64,000 nucleotides of DNA, from assembly GCA_944372345.1 (NCBI GenBank), contig CALVYT010000019.1:22968-86967 (forward strand), given 5' to 3'. Under the pieces are notes generated by a model that searched no databases, was not told where the DNA came from, and saw nothing but the letters and a program-made list of their open reading frames with translations. The position numbers were made by a program, and so were the translations under genes. The DNA comes from an uncultured Clostridia bacterium. GTDB lineage: Bacteria; Bacillota; Clostridia; Christensenellales; Pumilibacteraceae. The number at the start of each line of letters is the position of its first letter. Within the stretch, counting starts at the first letter, position 1. Positions 15,184-24,382 of the stretch are shown here, in pieces.

Positions 15184-17226
15184 ATGAAAGGAAAAGCAAA
15201 AGCATGGCTTTCGGGCGTTCTCGCAGTCGTTCTCGCGCTTGCCGCGGTATTTTTCGCCGCGTGCGGCAAGGACGAGCCGCAGCCCGATCCCGGCGTCCCC
15301 GACGACGTGACGGTCGTCGAACTGACGATAGACGAGCCGCCCGACGTGACCGAATACTATATCGGCGAGTCGTTCGACCCGACGGGTATGAAGATCAAGG
15401 CGAAGTGGAGCGACGGCGTGAAACTGCCGGTGAATATCGCCGACTGCACGATAGAACCGTCGGGTCCGCTCGCGGAGGGCGACAGAGAGGTCACGATCTC
15501 TTACGGCGGCAAGAGCGTGGTGCAGCAGATAATGCTGCGCGACGAAACGATAGCGTCCATATCCGTGGATACGGGCAACGCCGCGCTCAAAGTCGCTGTG
15601 GGAACGCCGATGGATCTTTCGGGTCTCGTCGTGACGGCGCACTACGCCGACGGCGGCAGCCGCGTCATCTCGGGCGGCTATACGGTCGATGTGGACGGCG
15701 AACCCGTGGACGACCTGTCCGAACTGGTGTTCGACGAGTGGGGCAGCAAGACGCTGACCGTCACTTACGGCGACAGGACCGCGACCGTAACGCTCGAAAT
15801 ATTCGACGGCTTTATAATCGAGGCGGAGAACATCATAGAATCCGCCGAGGTGACGGACGATGACAAAAACTTCGTCGAGAAAGTGGCGGGCACGTTCTAC
15901 GCGTTCTCCAAACCCAATGAACCGGCTTCGGGCGGCGCGTATATGGGAGCGGTGTTCAACGGCGATATAATGCGCTTCCACATATGGGCGGAAGAGGAGT
16001 GCTATGCGGACGTCATACTCCGCGCGTCCAGCTCGTATATGCTCGTCGACGGCGGCGCGTGGTCGCCTATGGAGATGGGCGATATGCAGTTCAACCGTCT
16101 GTTTGAAGTGGGCTACGGCAGCGCGGCGGACGCGGAGAGCGACTCGCTCGAACCGCTTTACGTTGAGGACGACGTCGTTCTTAAAGGCGGAAAGACGGAG
16201 CAACCGGGCGGCGATCCGCTGCTTTACGTCAACTGGATGGACGTCAACTTCGGCACGCTGCCGCTTGCAAAGGGCGACAATATCATCGAGCTCAAAGTGG
16301 TGACGGACTATGTCAACTGCCGCGGAGAGAACGTAGCGTGCAACATAGACCGTCTCGAAGTGCAGTATACCGAGGATTACACCCCGCCCGCGACGGCGGA
16401 GCAGCTGACGGTCAAGACCCCGCCGACTAAGACGGAATACAGGTCGGGCGAGAAGTTCGATCCTGCGGGAATGGTCGTCGAGGCGCGTATGAGCGACGGC
16501 ACGACGAGAACGCCGGATATAAGCGAACTCACGATAACTCCGTCGGGTTCGCTGACGACGGCGGACGAGTATGTGACGATCTCGTGGAGAGAGGCGAGCG
16601 TGATGCAAAACGTTACGGTGCTTCCCGCCGAGGCGATTACGATCGAGGGCGAAAACATCATAGAGTCGCCGACGGCGGAGGACAAGAACTACGTCGAGGG
16701 CGTGCGTAACGGCTATCAGGGCGTTGTCGGAGCGGGCGCGACGGAAGCTCCCGGAGTGGCGGACACCTCGGGCGGCGCGTATCTGAAAGGGCTGTTCGGC
16801 TCGTCGGACGGCAAAAGCGGAGCCGTCGCGCGGTTCCATATCTGGTCGGATACCGCCGCGAGGGCGAACATTAAGATCTACGTTTCCAGCTGCGACGTGG
16901 AAACGTCGGGCGACGGCAACGCGTGGCATCCGTCGGTGATGAACGACGTTGTATTCAACGACGTGTTCGCCGTGCGGATAGGCACGGACGGCGATCTGAA
17001 AGACGCCACGCCGGGTGACGACGTGATCGTCGAGGGCGGCAGAACGGAGGACGGCAGCTATTCAATGGCGCTGTGGGAGAACTGGCGGGAGATAGATCTC
17101 GGCACGTTCGATCTTGCCGCGGGCGACAACATAGTGGAACTGGAAAACATCAATTCCACGCTGACCAATCTTGCAGGCGAGATATTCGGTTTCAACGTCG
17201 ACAAACTCGTAGTAGAGTTCGTGTAA
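15184..17226 (+). CDS. Surface lipoprotein with Ig-like and carbohydrate-binding-type domains
   Basis: 680 residues. Lipoprotein signal with lipobox FAAC (VFFAACGKDE), then an acidic Pro linker. Two Big_3/Ig-like modules are recognisable by the repeated YxxGExFDPxGM pattern (YYIGESFDPTGM near residue 57 and YRSGEKFDPAGM near 421), each followed by a beta-rich module opening with EAENIIES or EGENIIES that contains a GGAYMG or GGAYLKG motif, resembling CBM6-like carbohydrate-binding folds. A further Ig-like stretch lies between. It probably binds polysaccharide at the cell surface and feeds the GH3 enzyme encoded 16 bases downstream. AAAGGAG precedes the ATG. Confidence 0.75.
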   Translation: MKGKAKAWLSGVLAVVLALAAVFFAACGKDEPQPDPGVPDDVTVVELTIDEPPDVTEYYIGESFDPTGMKIKAKWSDGVKLPVNIADCTIEPSGPLAEGDREVTISYGGKSVVQQIMLRDETIASISVDTGNAALKVAVGTPMDLSGLVVTAHYADGGSRVISGGYTVDVDGEPVDDLSELVFDEWGSKTLTVTYGDRTATVTLEIFDGFIIEAENIIESAEVTDDDKNFVEKVAGTFYAFSKPNEPASGGAYMGAVFNGDIMRFHIWAEEECYADVILRASSSYMLVDGGAWSPMEMGDMQFNRLFEVGYGSAADAESDSLEPLYVEDDVVLKGGKTEQPGGDPLLYVNWMDVNFGTLPLAKGDNIIELKVVTDYVNCRGENVACNIDRLEVQYTEDYTPPATAEQLTVKTPPTKTEYRSGEKFDPAGMVVEARMSDGTTRTPDISELTITPSGSLTTADEYVTISWREASVMQNVTVLPAEAITIEGENIIESPTAEDKNYVEGVRNGYQGVVGAGATEAPGVADTSGGAYLKGLFGSSDGKSGAVARFHIWSDTAARANIKIYVSSCDVETSGDGNAWHPSVMNDVVFNDVFAVRIGTDGDLKDATPGDDVIVEGGRTEDGSYSMALWENWREIDLGTFDLAAGDNIVELENINSTLTNLAGEIFGFNVDKLVVEFV

Positions 17227-17242
17227 ACGGAAGGAGAAGATA

Positions 17243-20233
17243 ATGATAAAAATAACCCCAAAAAGGATAATACTGTCCGCGGTCGTGGCGGTGCTGCTCG
17301 CGGTGGCGATAATAGCGAGCGTGTTCGCGTCGATGTACTGGGACTACCTGATGACGTCGTTCGGGGCGAGCAGCCTCAAAGGCGACGAAACGACGGTGAA
17401 CAACGCGCTCTCGCTCGGCGACGACCTCGTGCAGGAGATCTCGGAGGACTCGATGGTGCTGCTCAAAAACGAGAACGGCGCTCTGCCGCTCGCGGAAAGC
17501 GACAGAAAGATCAATCTGTTCGGCTACGGCTCGACGGAAAACGGCTGGATATACTCCGGCGGCGGCAGCAGCGGCACGATAATCAATATGGACAGGGCGA
17601 GCGACGAGGATCTCGAACGGATAGTGGTTTCTCCCGCCGAAGCGTTCGAGCGCGAGGGCTTCGAGGTCAACGAGGCTCTGCAAAAGGTCTATACCGACTT
17701 TTCGGACTACAAAGCCACGATAGAGCGCGGCATATCGACGCTTTATCAGCCCGTGGCGTCCGAGGTGTATACGCACGCTTTGCTCGCCGACGCGATAGCG
17801 TTCTCGCAGACCGCCGTCGTCGTTATCAGCCGCAACGGCTCGGAGAGCCACGAGATCCCTCTTACGCAGTCGAAAAACAACGGCAAGAGCGTTACGGTCG
17901 CCACGCGCACCTATCTGGAACTGACCGAAGAGGAAGAGGATATGATCGAGATCGTGACGGATAACTTCGACAAGGTCATAGTCCTGCTCAACACGAGCAG
18001 CCCGATAGAAACGGGCTTCCTCGACGACGAGGGCATAGACGCCGCGCTGTACGTCGGACCGACGGGGCAGTCGGGAACGCTCGCGATCCCCCGGCTGCTC
18101 AAAGGCTACAAGACGGTGACGGACGAAAGCGGCGAAGAAACGCGCGTCGCGGTCACTCCGTCGGGCAGGCTCGCGGACACCTACGCTTACGACCTGCGCG
18201 AATACAACCCCACGGACGCGAATATGTTCGCCAATCCCCAATACCCGAGCCACGGCGAGATAACGTACGCCGAGGGGATATACGTCGGGTATAAGTGGTA
18301 CGAAACGGCGGACGCGGAGGACTTCTTCGACGACGTGGATAACGAGTACGGCAAGGGTTACGAGGGCGTGGTGCAGTACCCGTTCGGCTACGGGCTCAGC
18401 TACGGCACGGACTTCTCGTATACGGTGACGGCGGACGTCCCGTCCGGGTCTGCGCTCACGGCGGAGTCGAAGATAACGATAACGGTCGCGGTCAAGAACT
18501 CCGAGAATGCGACGGTGGGCGGCAAGGACGTGGTGCAGCTGTATTCCACCCCCGAATACCACAAGAACGGGATAGAGAAGAGCGCGGTCAACCTCGTCGC
18601 GTTCGCAAAGACGCAGCCGCTCGCGCCCGGTCAGGTGCAGGAACTGACGTTCACGTTGACGCCCTACGACCTTGCGAGCTACGACGCTTACGACCTCAAC
18701 GGCAACGGGCATAAGGGCTACGAGCTGGACGCGGGGACGTATACGATAAGCCTGCGCACGGACGCGCATACGCTTGCGGACTGCGAAAACAACGAACTTG
18801 TCTATTCCGCCGCGCAGACGGTGAACATAGACAAAGACCCGGTGACGGGCGCGGAGGTAAAAAACCGCTTTACGGGCGAGGACGCGTATATGGACCTGCC
18901 CATAGACGCGAGCACGCTGACGGCGGGTACGGAGTACCTGTCGAGAGCGGATTTCGAGGGGACGTTCCCCGAAACGCGTTCGCCCGATCACAGGGAAGAG
19001 GCGGCGGCGCGGGAGGTCAACACCCGCCTGAACGACAGATACGACATTTCGGATATGCCGGAAACGGAAGCGGATAACGGGCTGTATCTCGTCACCCGCG
19101 CGGACGGCACTCTGGCTTCTCTCGACGACCTGCGCGGCGGAACGGGCGCGGAATTGAAATACGACGACGAACTCACGCTCCGTCTCGGTTCCGACTACGA
19201 CGATCCCGACTGGGAGAAGCTCGTCGCGCAGATGAGCGTTTCCGAGCTGAAAAATATGGTATCCACCGGCTTCTTCGGCACGCAGGCGGCGGCGAGCATA
19301 GGCAAGCCCCAGCGTCTGGACGTCGACGGCCCCGCGGGATTCCACTACTCCGGCTCGGACGTCGAGGACAGGGACATATGGATCGCGTACCCCTCGCAGG
19401 TGCTGATCGGATGCAGCTGGAACCCGCAGACGGCGTTCAATATGGGACAGGCGCAGGGCGTTCTCGCGAGCGCGACGGGCGTAAACGGCTGGTACGGACC
19501 CGGGCTCAATCTGCACCGCAACGCGTTCAGCGGCAGATATTTCGAGTATTACAGCGAGGATCCCGTCGTGACGGGCAAGATCGCGGCGGAAGTGATACGC
19601 GGCGCGACGAACAACGGGCTGTACTGCTATATGAAGCATTTCGCCGTCAGCGAGGAGGGCGTCAATCCCGATAACGTGATGACGTGGCTGACCGAGCAGA
19701 CGCTCCGCGAAACCTATCTCCGTCCGTTCGAGATCGCCGTCAAAGAGGGCGGCGCGAACGCGATAATGACGGCGTTCAACTGCATAGGCGCGGTCTGGTC
19801 GGCGGCGTGCGACCCGATGAACAACGACATACTCCGCGGCGAGTGGGGCTTCGACGGCTCGCTCATCACCGACTGGGCGATGGGACGCGACTGGATGGAC
19901 GGTATGCTCGGCATCCGCGGCGGCAACGACCTGTGGCTGGATTCAGGAGAACCGTTCGACAGCGACGCGACGACGGTATCGCTTATGCAGACGGCGGCGA
20001 AGAACATACTGTATACGTTCGCAAACACCTATTACCGCGCGACGGACTGGCAGGAAAACGGAGAGCAGGACGACAGATATAAGGTCGAACTGAAAATGGA
20101 CGTCACCGAATCCCCGTATTCGCCCGTTCCCGTGCTGATGGTCGTCGGCATATGGGCGCTCGCGCTCGCGGGGTCGGCGGTGTGCGTGGTGTTCATAATA
20201 AAAAAGCCGGGCGGTAAACGCAAGGAGGCATAA
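17243..20233 (+). CDS. Membrane-anchored, circularly permuted GH3 glycoside hydrolase, copy 1
   Basis: 996 residues. An N-terminal membrane helix (about 8-32) is followed first by the domain that is normally C-terminal in GH3 (SMVLLKNENGALPL near residue 72, then YPFGYGLSYG and an Fn3-like module). The catalytic barrel comes last (LDVDGPAGF, MKHFAVSE, then GFDGSLITDWAMG with probable nucleophile Asp877). A C-terminal membrane helix (VPVLMVVGIWALALAGSAVCVVFII) ends the protein. This reversed order is known from Ruminococcus albus and Butyrivibrio beta-glucosidases. It probably removes terminal beta-glycosides outside the membrane. AAGGAG before the ATG; operon with the lipoprotein. Confidence 0.88.
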   Translation: MIKITPKRIILSAVVAVLLAVAIIASVFASMYWDYLMTSFGASSLKGDETTVNNALSLGDDLVQEISEDSMVLLKNENGALPLAESDRKINLFGYGSTENGWIYSGGGSSGTIINMDRASDEDLERIVVSPAEAFEREGFEVNEALQKVYTDFSDYKATIERGISTLYQPVASEVYTHALLADAIAFSQTAVVVISRNGSESHEIPLTQSKNNGKSVTVATRTYLELTEEEEDMIEIVTDNFDKVIVLLNTSSPIETGFLDDEGIDAALYVGPTGQSGTLAIPRLLKGYKTVTDESGEETRVAVTPSGRLADTYAYDLREYNPTDANMFANPQYPSHGEITYAEGIYVGYKWYETADAEDFFDDVDNEYGKGYEGVVQYPFGYGLSYGTDFSYTVTADVPSGSALTAESKITITVAVKNSENATVGGKDVVQLYSTPEYHKNGIEKSAVNLVAFAKTQPLAPGQVQELTFTLTPYDLASYDAYDLNGNGHKGYELDAGTYTISLRTDAHTLADCENNELVYSAAQTVNIDKDPVTGAEVKNRFTGEDAYMDLPIDASTLTAGTEYLSRADFEGTFPETRSPDHREEAAAREVNTRLNDRYDISDMPETEADNGLYLVTRADGTLASLDDLRGGTGAELKYDDELTLRLGSDYDDPDWEKLVAQMSVSELKNMVSTGFFGTQAAASIGKPQRLDVDGPAGFHYSGSDVEDRDIWIAYPSQVLIGCSWNPQTAFNMGQAQGVLASATGVNGWYGPGLNLHRNAFSGRYFEYYSEDPVVTGKIAAEVIRGATNNGLYCYMKHFAVSEEGVNPDNVMTWLTEQTLRETYLRPFEIAVKEGGANAIMTAFNCIGAVWSAACDPMNNDILRGEWGFDGSLITDWAMGRDWMDGMLGIRGGNDLWLDSGEPFDSDATTVSLMQTAAKNILYTFANTYYRATDWQENGEQDDRYKVELKMDVTESPYSPVPVLMVVGIWALALAGSAVCVVFIIKKPGGKRKEA

Positions 20234-20265
20234 AGCGTGAAACGCCGGACGCGGCGGTATAAGCA

Positions 20266-20296
20266 GCGCGGAGAGGCATGACCTCTCCGCGCTTTT
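20266..20296 (+). terminator. Intrinsic terminator after GH3 copy 1
   Basis: The 11-bp stem GCGCGGAGAGG/CCTCTCCGCGC with a CATGA loop is followed by TTTT. Confidence 0.85.
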
Positions 20297-20323
20297 CGCG
20301 TTAAGTTTTCGCGGAAATTCCCC

Positions 20324-20352
20324 TTGACAAAGAGGGCGGCGGGCTGTATAAT
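20324..20352 (+). promoter_or_regulatory. Consensus promoter of the P-type ATPase, probably leaderless
   Basis: TTGACA (20324-20329), a 17-base spacer and TATAAT (20347-20352). The ATG at 20359 begins 6 bases after the -10, so transcription would start at or within a base of the start codon. Confidence 0.9.
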
Positions 20353-20358
20353 AAACGT

Positions 20359-23136
20359 ATGGCAAGTACGGAAACAAACACCGGCAAAAGTCTGTCCACG
20401 ATAGACCTGCTGGACTATAAATCGATGAAAAAGCACCGCGGGCGCGGGCGGGCGAAGCACGCTCCGTCCGTCGAGGCGGAGAGGTACGAGCCTTCGCCCG
20501 AAACGGGGCTGACTGCCGAACAGGTAGCAAAGCGAACGGAGGACGGCTTTCTCAACATTACGAGCAAGACGGGCGGCAAGACGTACTGGCAGATAATCGT
20601 TTCCAACGTCTGCACATACCTCAATCTCGTTGTTCTGGTCGTGTTCGTCGCAATGGCGATAGTCGTCGATATAGGCGAAGATTGGAGCAAGTTCCTGTTC
20701 GCCGTTATCATAGTAGTCAATACGATCATCGGTATCATTCAGGAAGTCAAAGCCAAAATGGCGATAGACAAGCTGCGGCTGGTGACGGCGCCGTCGGCGA
20801 TCGTCGTGCGCGGCGGGGAAACGAAGGCGATAAGCGTCCGCGAAGTGGTGCTCGACGACGTGATACTCCTCGAAACGGGTAAGCAGATCTGCGCGGACTC
20901 CGTGCTGCTTACGGGCGAGTGCGAGGTCAACGAGTCCATGCTGACGGGCGAGAGCGTCCCGATCAGAAAGACGGCGGGCGACATACTGTATTCCGGCTCG
21001 TACGTCACGTCCGGCAGCTGCCGCGCGCGCGTCAACAAGATCGGCGACGAGAACTATGTGGAAACGCTCGCGTCGTACGCAAAGAAATATAAAAAGACGA
21101 AGAGCGAGCTGAACAGCTCGATAAACCTCATAATCAAGGTCGTTTCCGTTCTGATGATCCCCATAGCGATAGTGATGTTCGTCAGGACGTATAACTATTA
21201 CTATCCGACGTACGGCGAAGGCGCCGCTATGGCGGAGCTGTGGGGACGGGGCTCGGGTCACCTGTTCTACGAAGTCATAACCACCGTCAGCGGCGCGGTC
21301 ATCGGCATGATCCCGTCGGGTATGTTTCTGCTTACGAGCGTCGCGCTCGCCGCAAGTATGCTGCGGCTCGTCAGGCGGCGCGCGATGGTCAAGAATATGT
21401 ACTGCATAGAGATGCTCGCGCGCGTGGACGTGCTGTGCCTGGATAAGACGGGGACGATCACGGACGGCTCGATGAGCGTCAAAAAGGTTATAGAGATCAA
21501 GGGCGGGGAGTGCGGTTTTCCCGTCGGCGACATAATAGGCTCGATGCTGAGCGCGACGGAGGACAATAACCAGACGGCGATCGCGCTTGCCGACAAGTTC
21601 GGTTATAATCTCAAATTCCGCCCCGTCACCGTGCTGCCGTTCTCATCGGACAGAAAGCTCAGCGCGGTCACGTTCGAGGAGATGGGAACATATATGCTCG
21701 GCGCTCCCGAGTTCGTGCTCGGGGATATGGGCGTGCGCATAAAGCGGCTCGTCGACGAAAACGCGAGCCAGGGCTACCGCGTGATGTGCCTTGCGCACTC
21801 GCCCGCGGAGATAAAGAACGGCAGACTGCCCGGCGTGCGCCGCCCCGTCTGCCTGATCGTCATAGAGGATCATATCCGTGAGGACGCGGCGGACACCATC
21901 AAGTGGTTCAGGGAAAACGACGTCGCAGTCAAAGTCATTTCCGGCGACAATCCGATGACCGTCGCCGAAGTCGCGCGCCGCGTGGGAGTGGAAGGCGCGG
22001 ACAAGTTCATCTCCCTCGAAGGGCTGAGCAATCAGGAGGTCGTCGAAGCCGCGAACAGATATACGGTGTTCGGCAGAGTGACTCCCGAGCAGAAGAGCAT
22101 ACTCGTCAGCAGCCTTAAATCCAAGGGGCACACCGTTGCGATGACGGGAGACGGCGTAAACGACATTCTCGCTATGCGGCAGGCGGACTGCGCGCTTTCC
22201 ATTGCGAGCGGCGCGGACGCTGCGAGGAACGTCGCGCACCTCGTGCTTATGGACAATAATTTCTCGTCCATGCCCGACGTCGTCGTCGAGGGCAGGCGGG
22301 TCATAAACAACATAGCCAAAGCCTCGTCGCTGTATCTGATGAAAACGATAATGACGGTGCTGCTGTCCGTCATAACGCTGATAATCGGCTCGCCGTATTT
22401 CTTCACGACGGAGCAGACGCTGATGTACGAACTGTTCATCACCGCCGTTCCGTCGCTGTTCCTCGCTTTGCAGACGAACAAGGACAGGGTGCACGGCGGT
22501 TTCCTCGGCAATATGCTGAAAAACGCTTCTCCCGGCGGACTGACGCTGACTATGGCGGTAATGGCGGTTTACGTCTATTGGCGGATCTCGCATCCGAGCG
22601 GGGACGCTATGGACGAGCTGATGAACGACCAGGTGTTCAAGACGATGGTCACGATCACGCTGACATATACCGGTTATATGGTGCTGCTGCGCCTGTCGCG
22701 GCCGTATAACGCATACCGCGTCGTGCTCGTCGTCGTCACGCTGGGGTGCTGTCTGCTCGGCACGTTCGTACTGAGCGGACTGTTCGGGATAGTCTACTTC
22801 GACAAGTCGGGCGATATGATAATCACGTTGCAGGATGGGCTGTATATGTCCACCGTCGTGCTCGCGGCTTACGGGGTCGTTTCCGTCCTCGGCACGGTGA
22901 TAGGCAAGATAAATATAGGCACGCAGCACGTCGAGATCGCCGCGGCGAAAGAGGAGGAGACCCGCGCGGAAGAGGAGCGCGTCCTCGCCGAATACCGCGA
23001 GAAGAAGGCGACCGCCGCAGACAAAACGGAGGAAGCTCCCGCCGAAGCCCCCGCGCCGTCGGAAAAACCTGCGGAAAGGCAGACGCGCGCGCCCGCCCCG
23101 AAGCGGCAGGCTCCCGCAAAAGGCAAAAAAGAATGA
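20359..23136 (+). CDS. P-type cation-transporting ATPase (CtpE-like)
   Basis: 925 residues. Actuator motif LTGES, phosphorylation motif DKTGT (Asp362), TGDGVND hinge, and about eight to ten membrane helices including VIGMIPSGMFLLTSVAL. The overall pattern is that of CtpE-type P-ATPases, which in mycobacteria take up calcium; the ion is inferred and could be Ca2+, Mg2+ or another cation. A hydrophilic 55-residue N-terminus and a Glu/Pro/Lys-rich tail of about 65 residues are lineage-specific additions. There is no ribosome site before the ATG, in line with a leaderless mRNA. Monocistronic. Confidence 0.88.
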   Translation: MASTETNTGKSLSTIDLLDYKSMKKHRGRGRAKHAPSVEAERYEPSPETGLTAEQVAKRTEDGFLNITSKTGGKTYWQIIVSNVCTYLNLVVLVVFVAMAIVVDIGEDWSKFLFAVIIVVNTIIGIIQEVKAKMAIDKLRLVTAPSAIVVRGGETKAISVREVVLDDVILLETGKQICADSVLLTGECEVNESMLTGESVPIRKTAGDILYSGSYVTSGSCRARVNKIGDENYVETLASYAKKYKKTKSELNSSINLIIKVVSVLMIPIAIVMFVRTYNYYYPTYGEGAAMAELWGRGSGHLFYEVITTVSGAVIGMIPSGMFLLTSVALAASMLRLVRRRAMVKNMYCIEMLARVDVLCLDKTGTITDGSMSVKKVIEIKGGECGFPVGDIIGSMLSATEDNNQTAIALADKFGYNLKFRPVTVLPFSSDRKLSAVTFEEMGTYMLGAPEFVLGDMGVRIKRLVDENASQGYRVMCLAHSPAEIKNGRLPGVRRPVCLIVIEDHIREDAADTIKWFRENDVAVKVISGDNPMTVAEVARRVGVEGADKFISLEGLSNQEVVEAANRYTVFGRVTPEQKSILVSSLKSKGHTVAMTGDGVNDILAMRQADCALSIASGADAARNVAHLVLMDNNFSSMPDVVVEGRRVINNIAKASSLYLMKTIMTVLLSVITLIIGSPYFFTTEQTLMYELFITAVPSLFLALQTNKDRVHGGFLGNMLKNASPGGLTLTMAVMAVYVYWRISHPSGDAMDELMNDQVFKTMVTITLTYTGYMVLLRLSRPYNAYRVVLVVVTLGCCLLGTFVLSGLFGIVYFDKSGDMIITLQDGLYMSTVVLAAYGVVSVLGTVIGKINIGTQHVEIAAAKEEETRAEEERVLAEYREKKATAADKTEEAPAEAPAPSEKPAERQTRAPAPKRQAPAKGKKE

Positions 23137-23227
23137 CGATCCCGCCGACCCGCGTTTTTACCGACGCGGGTCGATGACGAGAAGGATAAATATATCGCGC
23201 CGCGACGGCGCATCATAACAGAGCACT

Positions 23228-24184
23228 ATGCCTCATTCGTACACCCATCAGCTGATAGCGGACGACGTTCTGCCGCTTGCGGGCGGTATAACGCGCCCGA
23301 ACGATTTTTACTTCGGAGCGCAGGGCGGGGATTTTATGTATTTCTGCCGCTTTTTCGCTATGAGCCGCGTCAGTCCCGGCAAGCTGCTGCACCGCGAGCG
23401 CATCTACGAAAAGTTCTCCGCGATTCTCGAATGCGCGCGCAGCCGCCCCGAAACGCTGGACTATGCGCTCGGCTACGTCGCGCACTACGCGGCGGACACC
23501 GTGTTCCACCCGTTCGTGTACAGACGTGCGGAGGACGTCGGCGGCACGGCGTTCGACCGCAGGATCACTCACACCCTCGTCGAGCGCGATCTCGACGCTT
23601 ACTTTCTGCTTCGCCGCGGCATAAAGGTGCATTCGTTCCGTTTGCCGTATGCCCGCCGCGACCTCGACTTAGGAATAGTCGCCGCCGTGATGAACGCCGC
23701 TCTCGGCGAGCAGGGGCTCGTTCTTCCCGAAAAGGACATAGAAAAGGCGATAGGCGGATTTTTTCTGTTCCTTCGCGGCACTTACGGCAAGAGCGGGATA
23801 GGCAGGCGGGTGTTCGGCGTGCTTGCCAAAACGCGCATAAAGCCGTTCAGGCTCGTGCATTCGCTGTATTCCCGTCCGTTCTGCGACGTGCGTTCGCTCA
23901 ATCTCGAAAGGCGGGAATGGACGTTCGTCGGGCATAAAGATATAGTCAGGAGCGACTCCGCCGACGACCTGTACGTCCGCGCGCTCGAACGCTCCGTACA
24001 GCTTATCGGCGTGTTCCGTATGTGCCTCGAAAGCGGGCATAATCTGCCCCGCGAGCTGTTTTCGCTGAACTTCCTCACGGGACTGCCCGAAGAGTACGGG
24101 GACATAGACGACGCTTACGGCGAAGGCGTTGACTACTCCGCGCTGCTCGCCGAATACCTCGAAAACGAAAAACGCCGAAAGTGA
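23228..24184 (+). CDS. Zinc-dependent phospholipase C-like protein
   Basis: 318 residues, no signal peptide. The opening MPHSYTHQLIADDVLP, FYFGAQGGDFMYF and the helix GYVAHYAADTVFHPFVYRR are the His/Asp metal-binding features of the Zn_dep_PLPC (PF00882) fold found in many Firmicutes. Members of this intracellular group are called phospholipase C-like by fold only; their substrate is generally unproven. The second half is basic and contains no known domain. No strong ribosome site at the ATG, but the family N-terminus aligns there. A hairpin GACCCGCG/CGCGGGTC lies at 23147-23172 between the ATPase gene and this one. Confidence 0.75.
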   Translation: MPHSYTHQLIADDVLPLAGGITRPNDFYFGAQGGDFMYFCRFFAMSRVSPGKLLHRERIYEKFSAILECARSRPETLDYALGYVAHYAADTVFHPFVYRRAEDVGGTAFDRRITHTLVERDLDAYFLLRRGIKVHSFRLPYARRDLDLGIVAAVMNAALGEQGLVLPEKDIEKAIGGFFLFLRGTYGKSGIGRRVFGVLAKTRIKPFRLVHSLYSRPFCDVRSLNLERREWTFVGHKDIVRSDSADDLYVRALERSVQLIGVFRMCLESGHNLPRELFSLNFLTGLPEEYGDIDDAYGEGVDYSALLAEYLENEKRRK

Positions 24185-24255
24185 CGGACGGCTTTCGGGC
24201 GGCTTTATATTGTTTCCGACGTTTTCCGACGCACCCCGACGCAGACGAAAGCAAA

Positions 24256-24288
24256 CGCGCCGCGCTTGGTCCGCGGCGCGCCGTTTTC
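24256..24288 (+). terminator. Intrinsic terminator after the phospholipase-like gene
   Basis: The stem CGCGCCGCG/CGCGGCGCG is followed by CCGTTTTC. Confidence 0.6.
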
Positions 24289-24344
24289 GCAGTATTCGGG
24301 AGTGCGTGCGTGCGCACGCATTTTGCTTTTACCGCCGAAAAACC

Positions 24345-24373
24345 TTGCATTTGACGCGCCGAGGTGTTATAAT
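24345..24373 (+). promoter_or_regulatory. Promoter of the tmk-holB-ricT operon, short or no leader
   Basis: TTGCAT at 24345-24350, a 17-base spacer and TATAAT at 24368-24373. The ATG at 24383 is 9 bases after the -10, leaving a leader of 0-4 bases without a ribosome site. Confidence 0.75.
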
Positions 24374-24382
24374 AACAAAGAT

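Noticed and set aside
17192..19639. An 815-codon minus-strand frame opposite GH3 copy 1
   Set aside because: Same kind of antisense shadow over a clearly recognised enzyme.
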